This document shows positions 18,063-26,693 of a DNA stretch of 26,693 nt, one piece after another. A model generated the notes under the pieces. The model saw nothing but the letters and a program-made list of their open reading frames with translations, was not told the origin of the DNA and made no database searches. This DNA comes from Patescibacteria group bacterium UBA6489 (GTDB lineage: Bacteria; Patescibacteriota; Gracilibacteria; BD1-5; UBA6164). The first letter of the stretch is position 1. Each line of letters begins with the position of its first letter. The position numbers were made by a program, and so were the translations under genes. The stretch is from NCBI GenBank assembly GCA_002435385.1, contig DJMN01000020.1, positions 1 through 26,693 on the forward strand, read 5' to 3'.

Positions 18063-18392
18063 TTAGAAATTATATTTTTTTTGTTCATCATTTTTACACT
18101 TCATATATCATACAATTGTATAAAATTTATCTTGTTTTACTTTCTCAAATTTAGATAAATACCTACTTACAATATCATCTATTCTCTCAGTATATATTTG
18201 TTTATCTGTAGCACTTTTTCTTTCTAAAAACTTAAACATATTATTTACCTTTATCCTATAACTAACATACTGCTTAATATCATTTTTTACAAAATCACAA
18301 TCAACATCATCCTGAAAAGCATTAGCTAAAGAAAATGAAGAGAAACCAAAGAATAAAATCCCTAAAATTACTAGTTTTTTAAATACTTTCAT
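18063..18392 (-). CDS. Small exported hypothetical protein
   Basis: This 109-aa protein is not recognised. It has a signal peptide (residues 1-23, core LVILGILFFGFSSFSLA, cleavage probably at ANA-FQDD). The mature part is about 85 residues, helical, with one Cys near the start (VDCDF) and one near the end (MKCKN), which could form a disulfide. It lies upstream of the MgtC-family gene with a 17-base gap. The overall plan resembles two other small exported proteins in the window (24230-24538 and 3408-4106), but I see no clear sequence similarity. Confidence 0.82.
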
Positions 18393-18533
18393 AATTAAAC
18401 AATTAACAACCTAAATATTACCTATAGTATAGTATAAAGCCCCTATTTATCAAAAAGTTTTTTGCAGAATTCTATAGACTAAATATAATAAATTTGTTTG
18501 AAATTATTATATCTTTTCACCTACCTATCCTTT

Positions 18534-18563
18534 CCCCTCTAAGAAGAGGCTAGAGTAAGGTTA
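18534..18563. repeat. GC-rich hairpin repeat, copy D (degenerate)
   Basis: CCTCT (18536-18540) and AGAGG (18545-18549) are followed by CTAGAGTAAGG, a decayed version of the palindrome-plus-CTAGGG repeat. It lies in the divergent region 13 bases before the nucleotidyltransferase start. Confidence 0.45.
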
Positions 18564-18575
18564 TCCAAGAAATCT

Positions 18576-19298
18576 ATGAAACTAAATTTTTCCCAAAAAC
18601 AACAAAAAACATTTAAAAAACTTTTAAATATAAAGAATTTTCCTTCTTATTGGGACTCTTTATACATAAAAAAAGCAACAAAATATATAAAGCTAATAAA
18701 ATGGATTCCATGATTAAAAATGATTTGAGTATGAAATAGCACATCAATGAACTCTTGAAAACAAAGCTCGGACATAGATTTGTTTATAGTTACTTCAGAG
18801 AATAGACTATGGCTAAACAGATTCCTAATCACTATTATATTTAGCTTCTTATGAATAAAAAAAACTCATAAAAGACATAAATGAAAACTATGCCTAAGCT
18901 TTTTTGTCAATGAAGAATCATTAAACTTTGAAAACATCGCAATAAAAAACGATATATATCTATACTTTCGGATCCTATACTTCAAACCAATACTAAACTA
19001 TGACTGAACATATGAAAAATTCATAGAAGCAAACTCTTCTTGGTGCAACTTTGAAGAACAAAAAAGTATCTTATACGAAAATGAGAAATACATAAAATAT
19101 AGATGAAATCCTTGTTGAGATAAATCCCAAATTCTAGACCAACTAGAAAAAATAATAAAAAAAATATGGCTTCCTAAAACCACAAAAAGTTATACAAAAT
19201 TAGGAAAACCATACTGAATAATCATAAATGACAATATGCTAAAATTTCACAACAACGATAAAAGAAAAGAAATTAGAAACAAAGTTCTAAAAAAATAA
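18576..19298 (+). CDS. Nucleotidyltransferase-fold protein (Pol beta superfamily)
   Basis: This 240-aa protein has the Pol beta-type signature G53-N-S55 followed by SDIDLFIV, with acidic residues D66 and D68, which would bind metal and nucleotide. An extended region follows (LCLSFFVNEESLNFE) that could supply the third acidic residue. Such enzymes transfer nucleotides to RNA, proteins or small molecules; the substrate cannot be read here. The rest is helical and Lys-rich. Residue 132 is encoded by CGG, rare in this window. The gene runs toward the HEPN-like gene and ends six bases from its stop. No obvious toxin-antitoxin MNT partner is placed in the same direction. Confidence 0.78.
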
Positions 19299-19304
19299 CA
19301 TCCT

Positions 19305-19712
19305 TTAAGAAATAGTCTTTAAAAGCTTTTTTATTTCTAACCTATATTCCAAAGCTTTCTCTTTCAACTTTTTATCTCCAAGTACATCAAAATCATGAAC
19401 CAACTTATTCCTAAGTTTATGAAGTTCCCAAATACTATTTATATCTTCTATTTCTCTAGGATTTAATTTTAATATATCTCAGAAATTTCACATATAACCT
19501 AAATCTCTCAAAGCTCTATGATACAACTTATCATAATCAATTATCTGCTCCTTTGGACTTTTAGTAGAAATAGGAATCCTATCAAACTGTTCCATCAAAT
19601 GAGTTAGTTGATTTTTAGTTACCTTTCTCTGTTTTTTCATAAACTTAAAATCAAACAAGAAAAATAACCCAGTAACAAAAGCTATAAGAAAAATAAGTCA
19701 AAATACATACAT
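19305..19712 (-). CDS. Membrane-anchored HEPN-like hypothetical protein
   Basis: This 135-aa protein has an N-terminal transmembrane helix (about residues 2-22, FGLIFLIAFVTGLFFLF) and a helical cytoplasmic part. The helix ending in HKLRNKLVHDFD carries R101-x4-H106, the pattern of HEPN nucleases and of related non-catalytic helical bundles. The gene is convergent with and next to a nucleotidyltransferase-fold gene. HEPN and MNT proteins often pair as toxin and antitoxin, but those pairs are co-directional, so the link here is weak. No other family is recognised. Confidence 0.75.
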
Positions 19713-19834
19713 ATTTTAAAATATGAAGAATTAAAATTAGAGACATATTAACTATATCTCTTTTTTAGGCAAATCTGAGTTTTAAATTATTATTTTCACA
19801 CAACTAATTATATCCTACTATTTAAACTATATTA

Positions 19835-20485
19835 CTACTTTTTTATTAATTCAACATAACAAATTTCCAATCTATGCTCTCTAAATATAGCTTCAAATTC
19901 AGTAATTTCCTTCGTACTAAATTCTTCACAATCTCTTTCATAATGATATGTTTTCCTCTCTTGTTTCCAAAGATTCAACTCATTTAAAATTTTTAAGGTA
20001 TCATCAAAATATCATCTATGATCAGTTTTGAATATAACTCTTCATCATAGTTTTGTTTTATTGTAAAGACTTGTGAGAAATTCTTTTTGCATAAGTCTAT
20101 GTTTTTTCTGCCTTTCTTTTCTACCCCAAGGATCTGGAAAGAAAATATAGGTTTGAAAGATTTCTTCATTTCAAAATATTTCATCTATCTTCTGAGCAAA
20201 ATCCTTTATAATAACAAAATTCTTTCCTCACTTTTTTAGAGATTTTTCTGCTGTCACATAGCATCTCTTAAATTTTATTTCCATTCAGATATAATTCTTA
20301 TCTGGATTTTGAGCAACTTGTGAACTGAAAAAATTTCCAAGACCAGTTCAGATCTCAAGTATAATTTCATTACCATTTCCGAAAAATTTATTCCACTTTC
20401 ATTTATTCTGAGATGCTATTTGGGTATCTGTAATAATGTAGGGATGGTTATTTACTTTTTCTATGTAAGGATTATTTATAGGCAT
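19835..20485 (-). CDS. trmB: tRNA (guanine-N7-)-methyltransferase
   Basis: This 216-aa enzyme makes m7G46 in the variable loop of tRNAs using S-adenosylmethionine. The SAM-binding loop EIGTGLGNFF (44-53) and the family signature FFPDPWGRKERQKKHRL (115-131) are intact; D118 and W120 match the conserved DPW. Late residues GGRVIFKTDHRGYFD (148-162) and TKEITEFEAIFREHRLEI (191-208, equivalent to TxFExK) complete the pattern. Length is normal for TrmB. Several SAM-site glycines are TGA. BatD lies upstream with a 133-base gap in which I see no gene. Confidence 0.96.
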
Positions 20486-20618
20486 TTTCTTAATTAAATC
20501 TTACTATTTTTCCTCTATTTCACTTACTTATTGACTTTAGAATCGGCTTTAAAAAACCTTGTTCCTGAGTAGAGCAAACATAGTTTAGTATTAAAACAAA
20601 TTATTACAAATTTTTCTA

Positions 20619-21638
20619 TTAAAACCCTTTTATAATTCCCAACAACTCTTCTTTCTCAACTCAAATATTAGAATATTTAGCTTTATTAAATAAATTTCCA
20701 AGCATCTTTATTTTTTCTTTTTCATAGTAACTAACACCTTCCAATTCTCATAAAATATCAACATAAGTCTTATTTTCAATTCATTCTATATTAAACTTTT
20801 CTTTTAACTTACATAAAAATATATCTTCTAATTTTGAAATAAAATCCTCATCTTCTAAGTCTGGGTAAATATCTATATTCTCTTTTTCTTCTTCTAATTT
20901 AGATTCAACCTCACTCTTATCCTTAATTTCAGCACTAACATAAGTCTTATTAATATTATCAATATTTTCATCAACTCTATTATCTAACAAAGTTTCATTT
21001 TTATCTCCTGATTTATTCATCAAATTCTTTATCAATAAATCAATTTTTTCTTTATTTTTAAAATATAAAAACAAAAGAAATAATAAAACAACTCAGATAA
21101 AGAACAGAAATACATTTATCAAAACCTCTAACCATTCTCCTTTTCTAACTTTGCTATTTGATATTTTAGATTCATAAAAATTATTTCAACTAACTTTTAT
21201 TTCATTTTCAGGAACTATATTAGAAAATATTCCATCTGAAGATACCTTTATATTTATAGGATTTGTAATTATTGAATTTTCAGAATTACTTATAGAAATA
21301 GGTCAAAGTGTAAAATCTCACTTATCTATTCACTTCAAAGTATAAAAAATAGAATAAATAGTTTGGGATTCAGTTTGAGTCTGTCAATTAACTATAACGG
21401 TTTTAGTAGCACTACTCTGAGACTGAGACTTTCCAAGCACCTCAAAATTCTCAAGTCATTTTATTTCTCAAACCTGAAAACCAGAAGACAGATTTCACTC
21501 TATTTCTATTTTTAAATTAAATACCTCTCACTGTTGTATCTGATTTTTGTCAGTAGAAACACTTACATCCATTCAAAATGCTCTAGAAAAAAGTGAAAAG
21601 AAAATTGTAAAAATTAATACTATCTTTTTGTAATTCAT
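20619..21638 (-). CDS. BatD-like exported membrane protein
   Basis: This 339-aa protein has an N-terminal signal peptide (residues 1-22, LIFTIFFSLFSRAFG), a beta-rich extracytoplasmic domain with the BatD pattern (VSTDKNQIQQGEVFNLKIEI, GKSQSQSSATKTVIVNGQTQ, YTLKGIDKGDFTLGPISI) and a transmembrane helix at about 168-192. A Glu/Asp/Lys-rich cytoplasmic tail follows. BatD belongs to the Bat (Bacteroides aerotolerance) complex with von Willebrand factor A proteins BatA and BatB and a MoxR ATPase; none is present here. An orphan BatD-like protein is unusual, and another beta-domain membrane protein is possible. Confidence 0.78.
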
Positions 21639-21713
21639 AAGCAAAAAATAAAAATATAAATTAACATATATAATTATATCTTTATTTTGTTAAGAAAGTG
21701 TTAAAGAAAAGTA

Positions 21714-24146
21714 TTATTTTGTGTTTTTATCTTTTTGAAAATATTTCCAATGTTTTAATAGAGAAATAGCTAATAATCCCAATTTTACATTTCAATTTTC
21801 ATCTAAGGTACTATTAGCTATTTTGGCAAATTCCCTAAAATTACTTTTAAGTTTTAACCATTCCATCTTATAATTTTTATAAATATTTTCTATTTCTTTT
21901 GTTAAATTTTCATCAATTCAATTATTATAAATTGAATCTATAAGCATCTGTTTTATGGAAGTTGTTGAGTTGATTTTTAATCTATTATAACTTCAGTCTT
22001 CTGCAAATAAAAGGTCTTCTACTATATATTTAAATTCTTTTTCATCTAAAGGTGGAGCCAAAAACCTGTTATCAGAAGTACTTTTTTCTTGCATATAAGT
22101 AATAAGTTCATCTTTAAAAGATTCAATACTAACACTACCTGACTTTGTTCAGTTATATTCTGCCATAATGTGTGTTAAAAATTGATGAAATTGTTCATGT
22201 TCTATTACCTTTTTTAAATTTTTACTATTTTCATTTGATAATGTAATACATCATACTAGATCAGGAATATTACAAAATTCAAGAGATTGTCATCAAATAT
22301 GATATCATTTTGGTAGCTTTGTTATTTTTGAAATAAGCTTCAAGTCATTTTCGTTTCTCACACTGATGTTTATTATTCATAGATGTCTAGTAAAAATAAA
22401 ATCTTCATCTTTTCATTCTAAATATTTTTCTTTTACACCAAAAATTTTTGTTACAGACTCCTTGGGAGTTCTTTTTAGTTCTAAAAAATACCTATTTATT
22501 ATATCTTCTCTTCTACATACACTAAATAATCATGATTCTATTCTTCAAGCTTGTAAGGGAGAGATTTTACTTTGAATAATCTCAGATAAATACTTTTTTC
22601 GTAATTCAATAAAATCTAGTTTTTCATTTCTATTATGTTTTTCTAATATATCAGTATATATTTCTAACAAAATTTTATAGGTTTCTTCATAAGTATTCAC
22701 TAGATTGTTTTCTACTTCTTCTCTTGTTTTAACAGATTTTTTCCATTTATAAATATTTAAATCCATACTAAGAGCAATTTTTCATCTACTAAAATTAGTT
22801 CATATACCTTTAAGTAAACCTAAGTAAGACTGAAAATCAACAAAATCATTCAATTCAGGTATAAAATATTTTGGATTAGAATTACCAGAATAATATACAT
22901 CACTCTCCTTAGATTCTATTTTTCAAAATATACATTTCTTTCAATCTTCGTATCTAACTATTATATCATAAGTTTTTAATTCTTCTTGAACATCTTTTTC
23001 AACAACATCATAATCTATAATTACCTTTTCTTTTCAATCAGGAAATAAGAGTATTGTTCATTTTTTTACAAAATTATGAATTAAAGGAAAAACCATTATA
23101 TTAGGAATATGATTGTATTTATGGTCTTGAAAGAATACCAACTCTTTTTCCAATTCTTCTATAATTAACTTTGAATTTTCATCGTATTTTCACTCCTTAG
23201 TTTTTCATTCTAGCCTTTTTGATAAGTTTATAATCTCGTGCAATTTCTTTTTTTCAGCTAAAAATTTTACTATTAATTCAAAATATTTTCTATAATCACT
23301 ATATCAAGAAACAGATAAAGCTTCAATTATAGAAGCTAATCTAGTTATTCTCTGTTCATTATTTTCTTGCTTTTTATCATTTTCTATTTGCTCTAACAAG
23401 TTTTTAATAGAATTATTCAATACTCTATTAAAATCACTTCATAATCATTCAATTTGTGAGTTTCATATTACTTGAAAAATTTGTACAAGATTATCTAAAT
23501 TTATTTCTCATGATATTAATAGTGAAGATAGATTACTACCTAATTCTTTTTTATATTTCTCTTCTATAATTACTCCATGTTCTACTTTTTTATCTAAAGA
23601 TATTATTGCTGTTAAAATATCATTTCTACGAGAAACTAAATATGCCTTTCATAAGTAAATATCTCCTTCTTTTCATTTTTTATAAAGTTCTTCAGCAAAC
23701 AATATAAGAGTTCTTGAAATATTATCTTCTTCCACTATTTTATTTTTTGTTGAATCGTCAAATGAATCAACTTCTAATAATAAATCTGATAAATTTTTTC
23801 TTGATATCTTTGATAAAATTTTCATTTTATACTTTATGTTATCTTCAGGAGTTAAAGAAAATTTAGAATTTATAATATGAAAAATCTTTCATCTAAAAAT
23901 ACTTCCCCCATATAATCTGTCTATTATTTCTTCTAATATATTAGGAGATAACTTTAAACCTTCTGTTTTTTCTAAATAATCAAATAATTTTTCTCTTTCT
24001 TCGTTATTTAGAAAAGTGTTTATATTTGATTCATGGGAGTTTGAGGATAAACTAATAATCCTATCAGTAGCTAATCATAATTCATCTTCATCAGCTCATT
24101 CTTTATTTTTATCTATTTCTAAACCTTGACGGATAACATCAACCAT
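21714..24146 (-). CDS. Large soluble protein with HExxH metallopeptidase-like motif
   Basis: This 810-aa protein is not recognised as a known family. There is no signal peptide or membrane segment, so it should be cytoplasmic. Residues 1-580 are mostly helical and charged. Near the C-terminus H650-E-Q-F-H654, in VIEHEQFHQFLTHIMAEYN, fits a zinc-binding HExxH helix; E680 and Y684 in ESFKDELITYMQE, 26 residues downstream, could be the third ligand and catalytic Tyr of a gluzincin. The segments just before (KNLKKVIEHEQFHQ) and after it are strongly amphipathic. The gene has its own palindromic site upstream and is followed by BatD at 75 bases. It could be a peptidase for substrates inside the cell or an inactive relative. 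Confidence 0.85.
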
Positions 24147-24156
24147 CTTTATTTTA

Positions 24157-24174
24157 TTAGTAATATATTACTAA
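24157..24174. promoter_or_regulatory. Perfect 18-bp palindrome before the HExxH protein gene
   Basis: TTAGTAATATATTACTAA equals its own reverse complement and ends 10 bases before the ATG at 24146. Placement over the 5' leader suits an operator for a dimeric repressor; AT-rich composition raises the chance expectation. Confidence 0.45.
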
Positions 24175-24229
24175 TATGGTATCATAATAATTTGTATTTT
24201 TCAATAATTATAAAAATAATATTTTTCTC

Positions 24230-24538
24230 CTAATTATTTTTATAGTGCTCCATAAGCTTATCAATAATAACCCCACTTTTACTTATCATATCTAAATATT
24301 TTTCATCAAATCACTTATTATATAAATCTAACAAATTCTTATGATACTTTTTTCTTTTTTGAATTTGCTTTTTTAATACCTTTCTTTCTATAGAATTTAA
24401 TTTAGGTTCTTCTTCTCTACACTCTTGATATATTTCATCAAAACTATAATTTATTTCAGCTCTTACATTATCAATATTATTTGAAGAGACTAAAAATATG
24501 AATAAAAGCAATAACATCAATTTTCTTTTATTTTTCAT
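24230..24538 (-). CDS. Small exported hypothetical protein
   Basis: This 102-aa protein is not recognised. A signal peptide is clear (MKNKRK, hydrophobic core LMLLLLFIFLVSS, cleavage near VRA-EINYS). The mature part is a highly charged helical segment (ERKVLKKQIQKRKKYHKNLLD) with a single Cys (QECREEE). One TGA codon hides the last 27 residues from table 11. It lies between the TMEM43-like gene and the HExxH protein gene, has the TTACTAGTAA site in its leader, and ends about 84 bases before the start of the HExxH gene. Confidence 0.82.
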
Positions 24539-24562
24539 AATATTTTTAAGGTTAATAAATAA

Positions 24563-24578
24563 AATATTACTAGTAAAA
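24563..24578. promoter_or_regulatory. TTACTAGTAA palindromic site, copy 2
   Basis: This is the same 16-mer as at 737-752, with palindrome TTACTAGTAA at 24567-24576. It lies about 25 bases before the ATG of the small exported protein and 17 bases after a TATAAT on the - strand (24599-24594). Confidence 0.35.
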
Positions 24579-24581
24579 TAA

Positions 24582-24611
24582 AAAACACACTCATTATAAT
24601 AATGGTGTGTT
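24582..24611 (-). terminator. Terminator after the TMEM43-like gene
   Basis: On the - strand AACACAC-CATT (24611-24601) pairs with AATG-A-GTGTGTT (24595-24584), with one bulged base, and is followed by a T tract. It lies about 45 bases past the stop at 24654. Confidence 0.7.
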
Positions 24612-24653
24612 AAGAAATAGTTAAGAGGGTGTTTAATTTTTAGAAAAAATAGT

Positions 24654-25787
24654 CTAAGTGTTTTTCTGCTTCTTTCTCTTATTTTTCAAATAAACAATTA
24701 TTCAAATTATAACCAGTGAAACTACAACAACTAAAGCAATCACATTATGAATAATCATTGAAACTATAATTGTAACAGCTGATAAGATTACAGAAACAAT
24801 AAATGTAACAGCAGCAACTCAAAACCTACTTATAGAACCAAAGATTGGTAAAACATCTAGAAATACACTAATAGGTCCAAATAAAGACATTAAACCAAAC
24901 CACATTAAACCAAAACCCAAAGTTCTTAAAGCCCAAGTCATTATTGTGTGTTCTGTTTTCATTGTTGAAATTGCTGTATCTCTTGTTCATTCAAATATTC
25001 TATAAAGCTTAGCATTTTTATCCCCATAATATGGAGAAACCTTTTTCCCACCTTTATCCAATTTTCAGAAAATTGTAACAGTATCCAGTGGATTTCTTAT
25101 ATAAGAATAACTTACTCTTATATCCCCAACTACAGGACTATCAATTGTACCACTTCCCTGAAATAAATATTTATCATTAGCCAACTTTAAACTACCAGTT
25201 GAGATTACATTATTATTATTCAATGATAGACTATAATCTTGAGGTAATGTAACTTGATTCATATCAACATCATACATTCATACTTTTGCTTTACTTACAC
25301 TAATAGAGTTAATACTCATACTCATTTGTGGATTTTCATGTCCCGCAGGCTCTTTAAAATTTCAAGAATTATCTGGTCTACTTGTCCATTCTTTCTCATA
25401 TGTATAAGTAGTTGTGGTTGTTTCTGAACCTCCAACATTTTTCTTAGATGTTGATTTTTTATTTTCTTTCCAAGCATACATTTCCACATTTCTTTGTAGT
25501 GAGATATAATCTCACTCTTTTATATAAGTATCACCGATTTTCTCATCAGATTTCAATGTATTAGTCATAGAAACTAGTTGTTTATCTACTTCTTGAGAAG
25601 CTTCAGAGCTACCATCAACTTCAATAGCTGTTTTAGCTACTTTTGAAAGATCAACTCTTCATTCGTTATAATAAAGAACAACAAAAGAGACTATGAACAT
25701 TAAAAAACCTATAAAAACTCACATAATTGAGTTCATGATTCTTGATCACCAACCCTTGGTTACGGTTTCTGTAATTTGGTCTGCCAT
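24654..25787 (-). CDS. TMEM43-family membrane protein
   Basis: This 377-aa protein matches the TMEM43/LUMA family, known from eukaryotic nuclear envelopes and from many bacteria. The N-terminal helix GVFIGFLMFIVSFVVLYYNE is followed by the family hallmark GRVDLSKVAKTAIEV. A long extracytoplasmic domain follows (about residues 45-285) with SLQRNVEMYAWKE, YTYEKEWTSRPDNS and GDIRVSYSYI. At the C-terminus three to four hydrophobic helices (about 290-365) precede a basic KNKRKKQK tail. The bacterial function is unknown. It lies upstream of a small exported protein gene and has its own terminator. Confidence 0.9.
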
Positions 25788-25854
25788 AATTATTTAATAA
25801 AAAGTAATAAAATATTTTGCTTGTTTAGTTTACTTTAAAGATTAGATAATGCAA

Positions 25855-25895
25855 AAAAAAGTATTATCTATAAAGTTTTTAGATAATACTTTTTT
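25855..25895. terminator. Bidirectional terminator
   Basis: A 15-bp perfect stem (25855-25869 with 25881-25895, core GTATTATCT/AGATAATAC) is flanked by A and T tracts. It ends the transcript of the gene with stop at 25911. Confidence 0.85.
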
Positions 25896-25910
25896 ATAAA
25901 TCAATAATAA

Positions 25911-26465
25911 TTAATCTTGTGTTTCTTTGGTTTCTAAAACAAATCATCATAAATTAATCAGAAAACGTAGTAATTTTTTTATAAATTCGTCTGGATTTTC
26001 AGCGTCCAAATTAAATCCCAAAATATCACCAACTAAACTCATATAATGTTCATATTTTTCTTCTTCAATATTAAACTTTTTGCTAATTATTTCCTGTAAT
26101 ATAAGACGAACTGTTGTACGATCGTTTAAATCATAAAGTACATTCTGTAAAGGTATATTAATATACTCTACACTAAATTCTTCACACAAATCTTTTATTA
26201 AATTTTCACATGTTTCAAACTGTGATTTTAATGGATTTAAATCATTACCAGGTTCTGGAATAGGATTTGAAACACCCTCTAATATTTCTGATATTGTTGT
26301 ACAATATAAGTCTCTTAGTCATTCAAAATTTTCTTCTTTCCTTAATTTATTTAAGTCTAAAAAACTATAATTAACTTCTCAGTCTGTTGTTGTATAAAGT
26401 TTTTTTACTAATTCTCTATAAACCTGTTCATTACTTAAATTTCCAGTTCAGTCTAATTTACCCAC
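25911..26465 (-). CDS. Hypothetical soluble protein
   Basis: This 184-aa protein is not recognised. It is acidic, predicted helical, without signal peptide or membrane segment. The only conventional start in frame is GTG at 26465 (GTG GGT AAA); an upstream TAG limits extension to six more codons with no ATG or TTG. The sequence AGAAAGG just before GTG may serve as a weak ribosome site. It uses CGT for Arg more often than its neighbours, which prefer AGA. It has its own terminator (25855-25895), so it is probably monocistronic. Confidence 0.75.
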
Positions 26466-26544
26466 CTTTCTAATATTAATTAACTAAAATATTCAACTCT
26501 AATTTTATTATAATACATATATATTTTTTTATTACAAGTAATAT

Positions 26545-26566
26545 AACTCAAAACTCCCCAGTTTTT
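26545..26566. repeat. 22-bp inverted repeat shared with window start (2-23)
   Basis: The reverse complement of this 22-mer is identical to bases 2-23. The core AAAACTCCCCAGTTTT is itself a hairpin (6-bp stem, CCCC loop; GGGG in the other copy), but the match extends beyond the hairpin by GAGTT on one side. Confidence 0.75.
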
Positions 26567-26590
26567 CAAAAATAAACATCTAAAACAAAG

Positions 26591-26618
26591 ATAACTGAGG
26601 CAAAACTCGGTTATTTTT
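26591..26618 (+). terminator. Hairpin terminator
   Basis: ATAACTGAG (26591-26599) pairs with CTCGGTTAT (26606-26614) with one G-T pair, loop GCAAAA, followed by T's. Confidence 0.6.
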
Positions 26619-26693
26619 ATTGGCATTATTTTTAGGTAATTTGTATATTCTCTGTAAACAATAAGAAATAAATTTAACAATTGAATTTGAATT

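Larger units (their letters stand above)
26466..26693. other. Gene-free right end of the window
   Basis: No supported gene. It contains a TATAAT on the - strand (26512-26507) that may serve the gene ending at 25911, a 22-bp sequence (26545-26566) repeated in inverse orientation at 2-23, and a hairpin terminator at 26591-26614. Open frames here run through the terminator and are judged spurious. Confidence 0.6.

Noticed and set aside
22366..22575. 69-aa + strand open frame inside the HExxH gene
   Set aside because: It is antisense to a long continuous 810-codon frame with uniform TGA glycine use, so it is a shadow.
26480..26680. Open frame on the - strand at the right end
   Set aside because: It runs through a hairpin terminator and the inverted repeat, has no recognisable domain, and uses no TGA glycines unlike real genes here.

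Overview
The window comes from an AT-rich bacterium that reads UGA as glycine (translation table 25). This points to the Patescibacteria/CPR lineages Gracilibacteria or Absconditabacteria (SR1). The proof is in conserved glycines. The type II/IV secretion ATPase has a Walker A box GPTGSGKT whose first two glycines are TGA. The FtsE signature LSGGE, the DnaJ Gly/Phe region, the TrmB SAM loop and the TMEM43 and MgtC signatures also use in-frame TGA for Gly. TAA and TAG are the only stops. Read with table 11 nearly every gene looks shattered; read with table 25 I find 30 intact genes and one remnant. No rRNA, tRNA, CRISPR array, transposase or integrase was seen. Starts lack Shine-Dalgarno sequences and sit in A/T-rich contexts.

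Layout. 1-3350 (+): a membrane/coiled-coil protein, a GspE/PilB-type ATPase and an exported C39-like cysteine peptidase, ending in a strong bidirectional terminator. 3400-6160 (-): an exported Cys-containing protein, a small basic Gly-rich protein, Hsp20, an S4/RluA pseudouridine synthase and a small acidic protein. 6290-6853 (+): a short RecO-like protein. 6976-7680 (-): a DnaJ-like co-chaperone. 7772-8260 (+): a lone GHKL ATPase domain. 8353-12040 (-): FtsE, a thioredoxin-like protein and an 827-aa VirD4/TraD-like DNA-translocation ATPase. A 50-bp tandem duplication in this block doubles a promoter. 12276-14680 (-): an SLH plus DKNYY-repeat surface protein, a decayed DKNYY tail and a DUF805 membrane protein. 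14865-18392 (-): a membrane-anchored hypothetical, a HIT protein, a rubredoxin/superoxide-reductase fusion, an MgtC/DUF4010 transporter-like protein and a small exported protein. 18576-19298 (+): a nucleotidyltransferase-fold protein. 19305-26465 (-): a HEPN-like membrane protein, TrmB, BatD, an 810-aa HExxH protein with its own palindromic operator candidate, a small exported protein, a TMEM43-family protein and a hypothetical.

How it fits together. Many products are envelope or surface proteins (C39 peptidase, SLH/DKNYY, BatD, TMEM43, DUF805, MgtC and several small exported proteins). Alongside them are a secretion ATPase and a DNA-translocation ATPase without the rest of their machines. 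That suits a host-associated, reduced-genome cell, but the lifestyle is inference. The rubredoxin/SOR fusion suggests an oxygen-sensitive metabolism. Intergenic gaps carry GC-rich hairpin repeats (CCCCTCCTT-type palindromes and a nested ACACATAGGT element) that stand out from the AT-rich background.

Most worth a second look: the HExxH protein and its 18-bp palindrome, the duplicated promoter, the shared TTACTAGTAA site, the DKNYY remnant, CGG codons concentrated in the C39 gene, and a 22-bp inverted repeat near both window ends.
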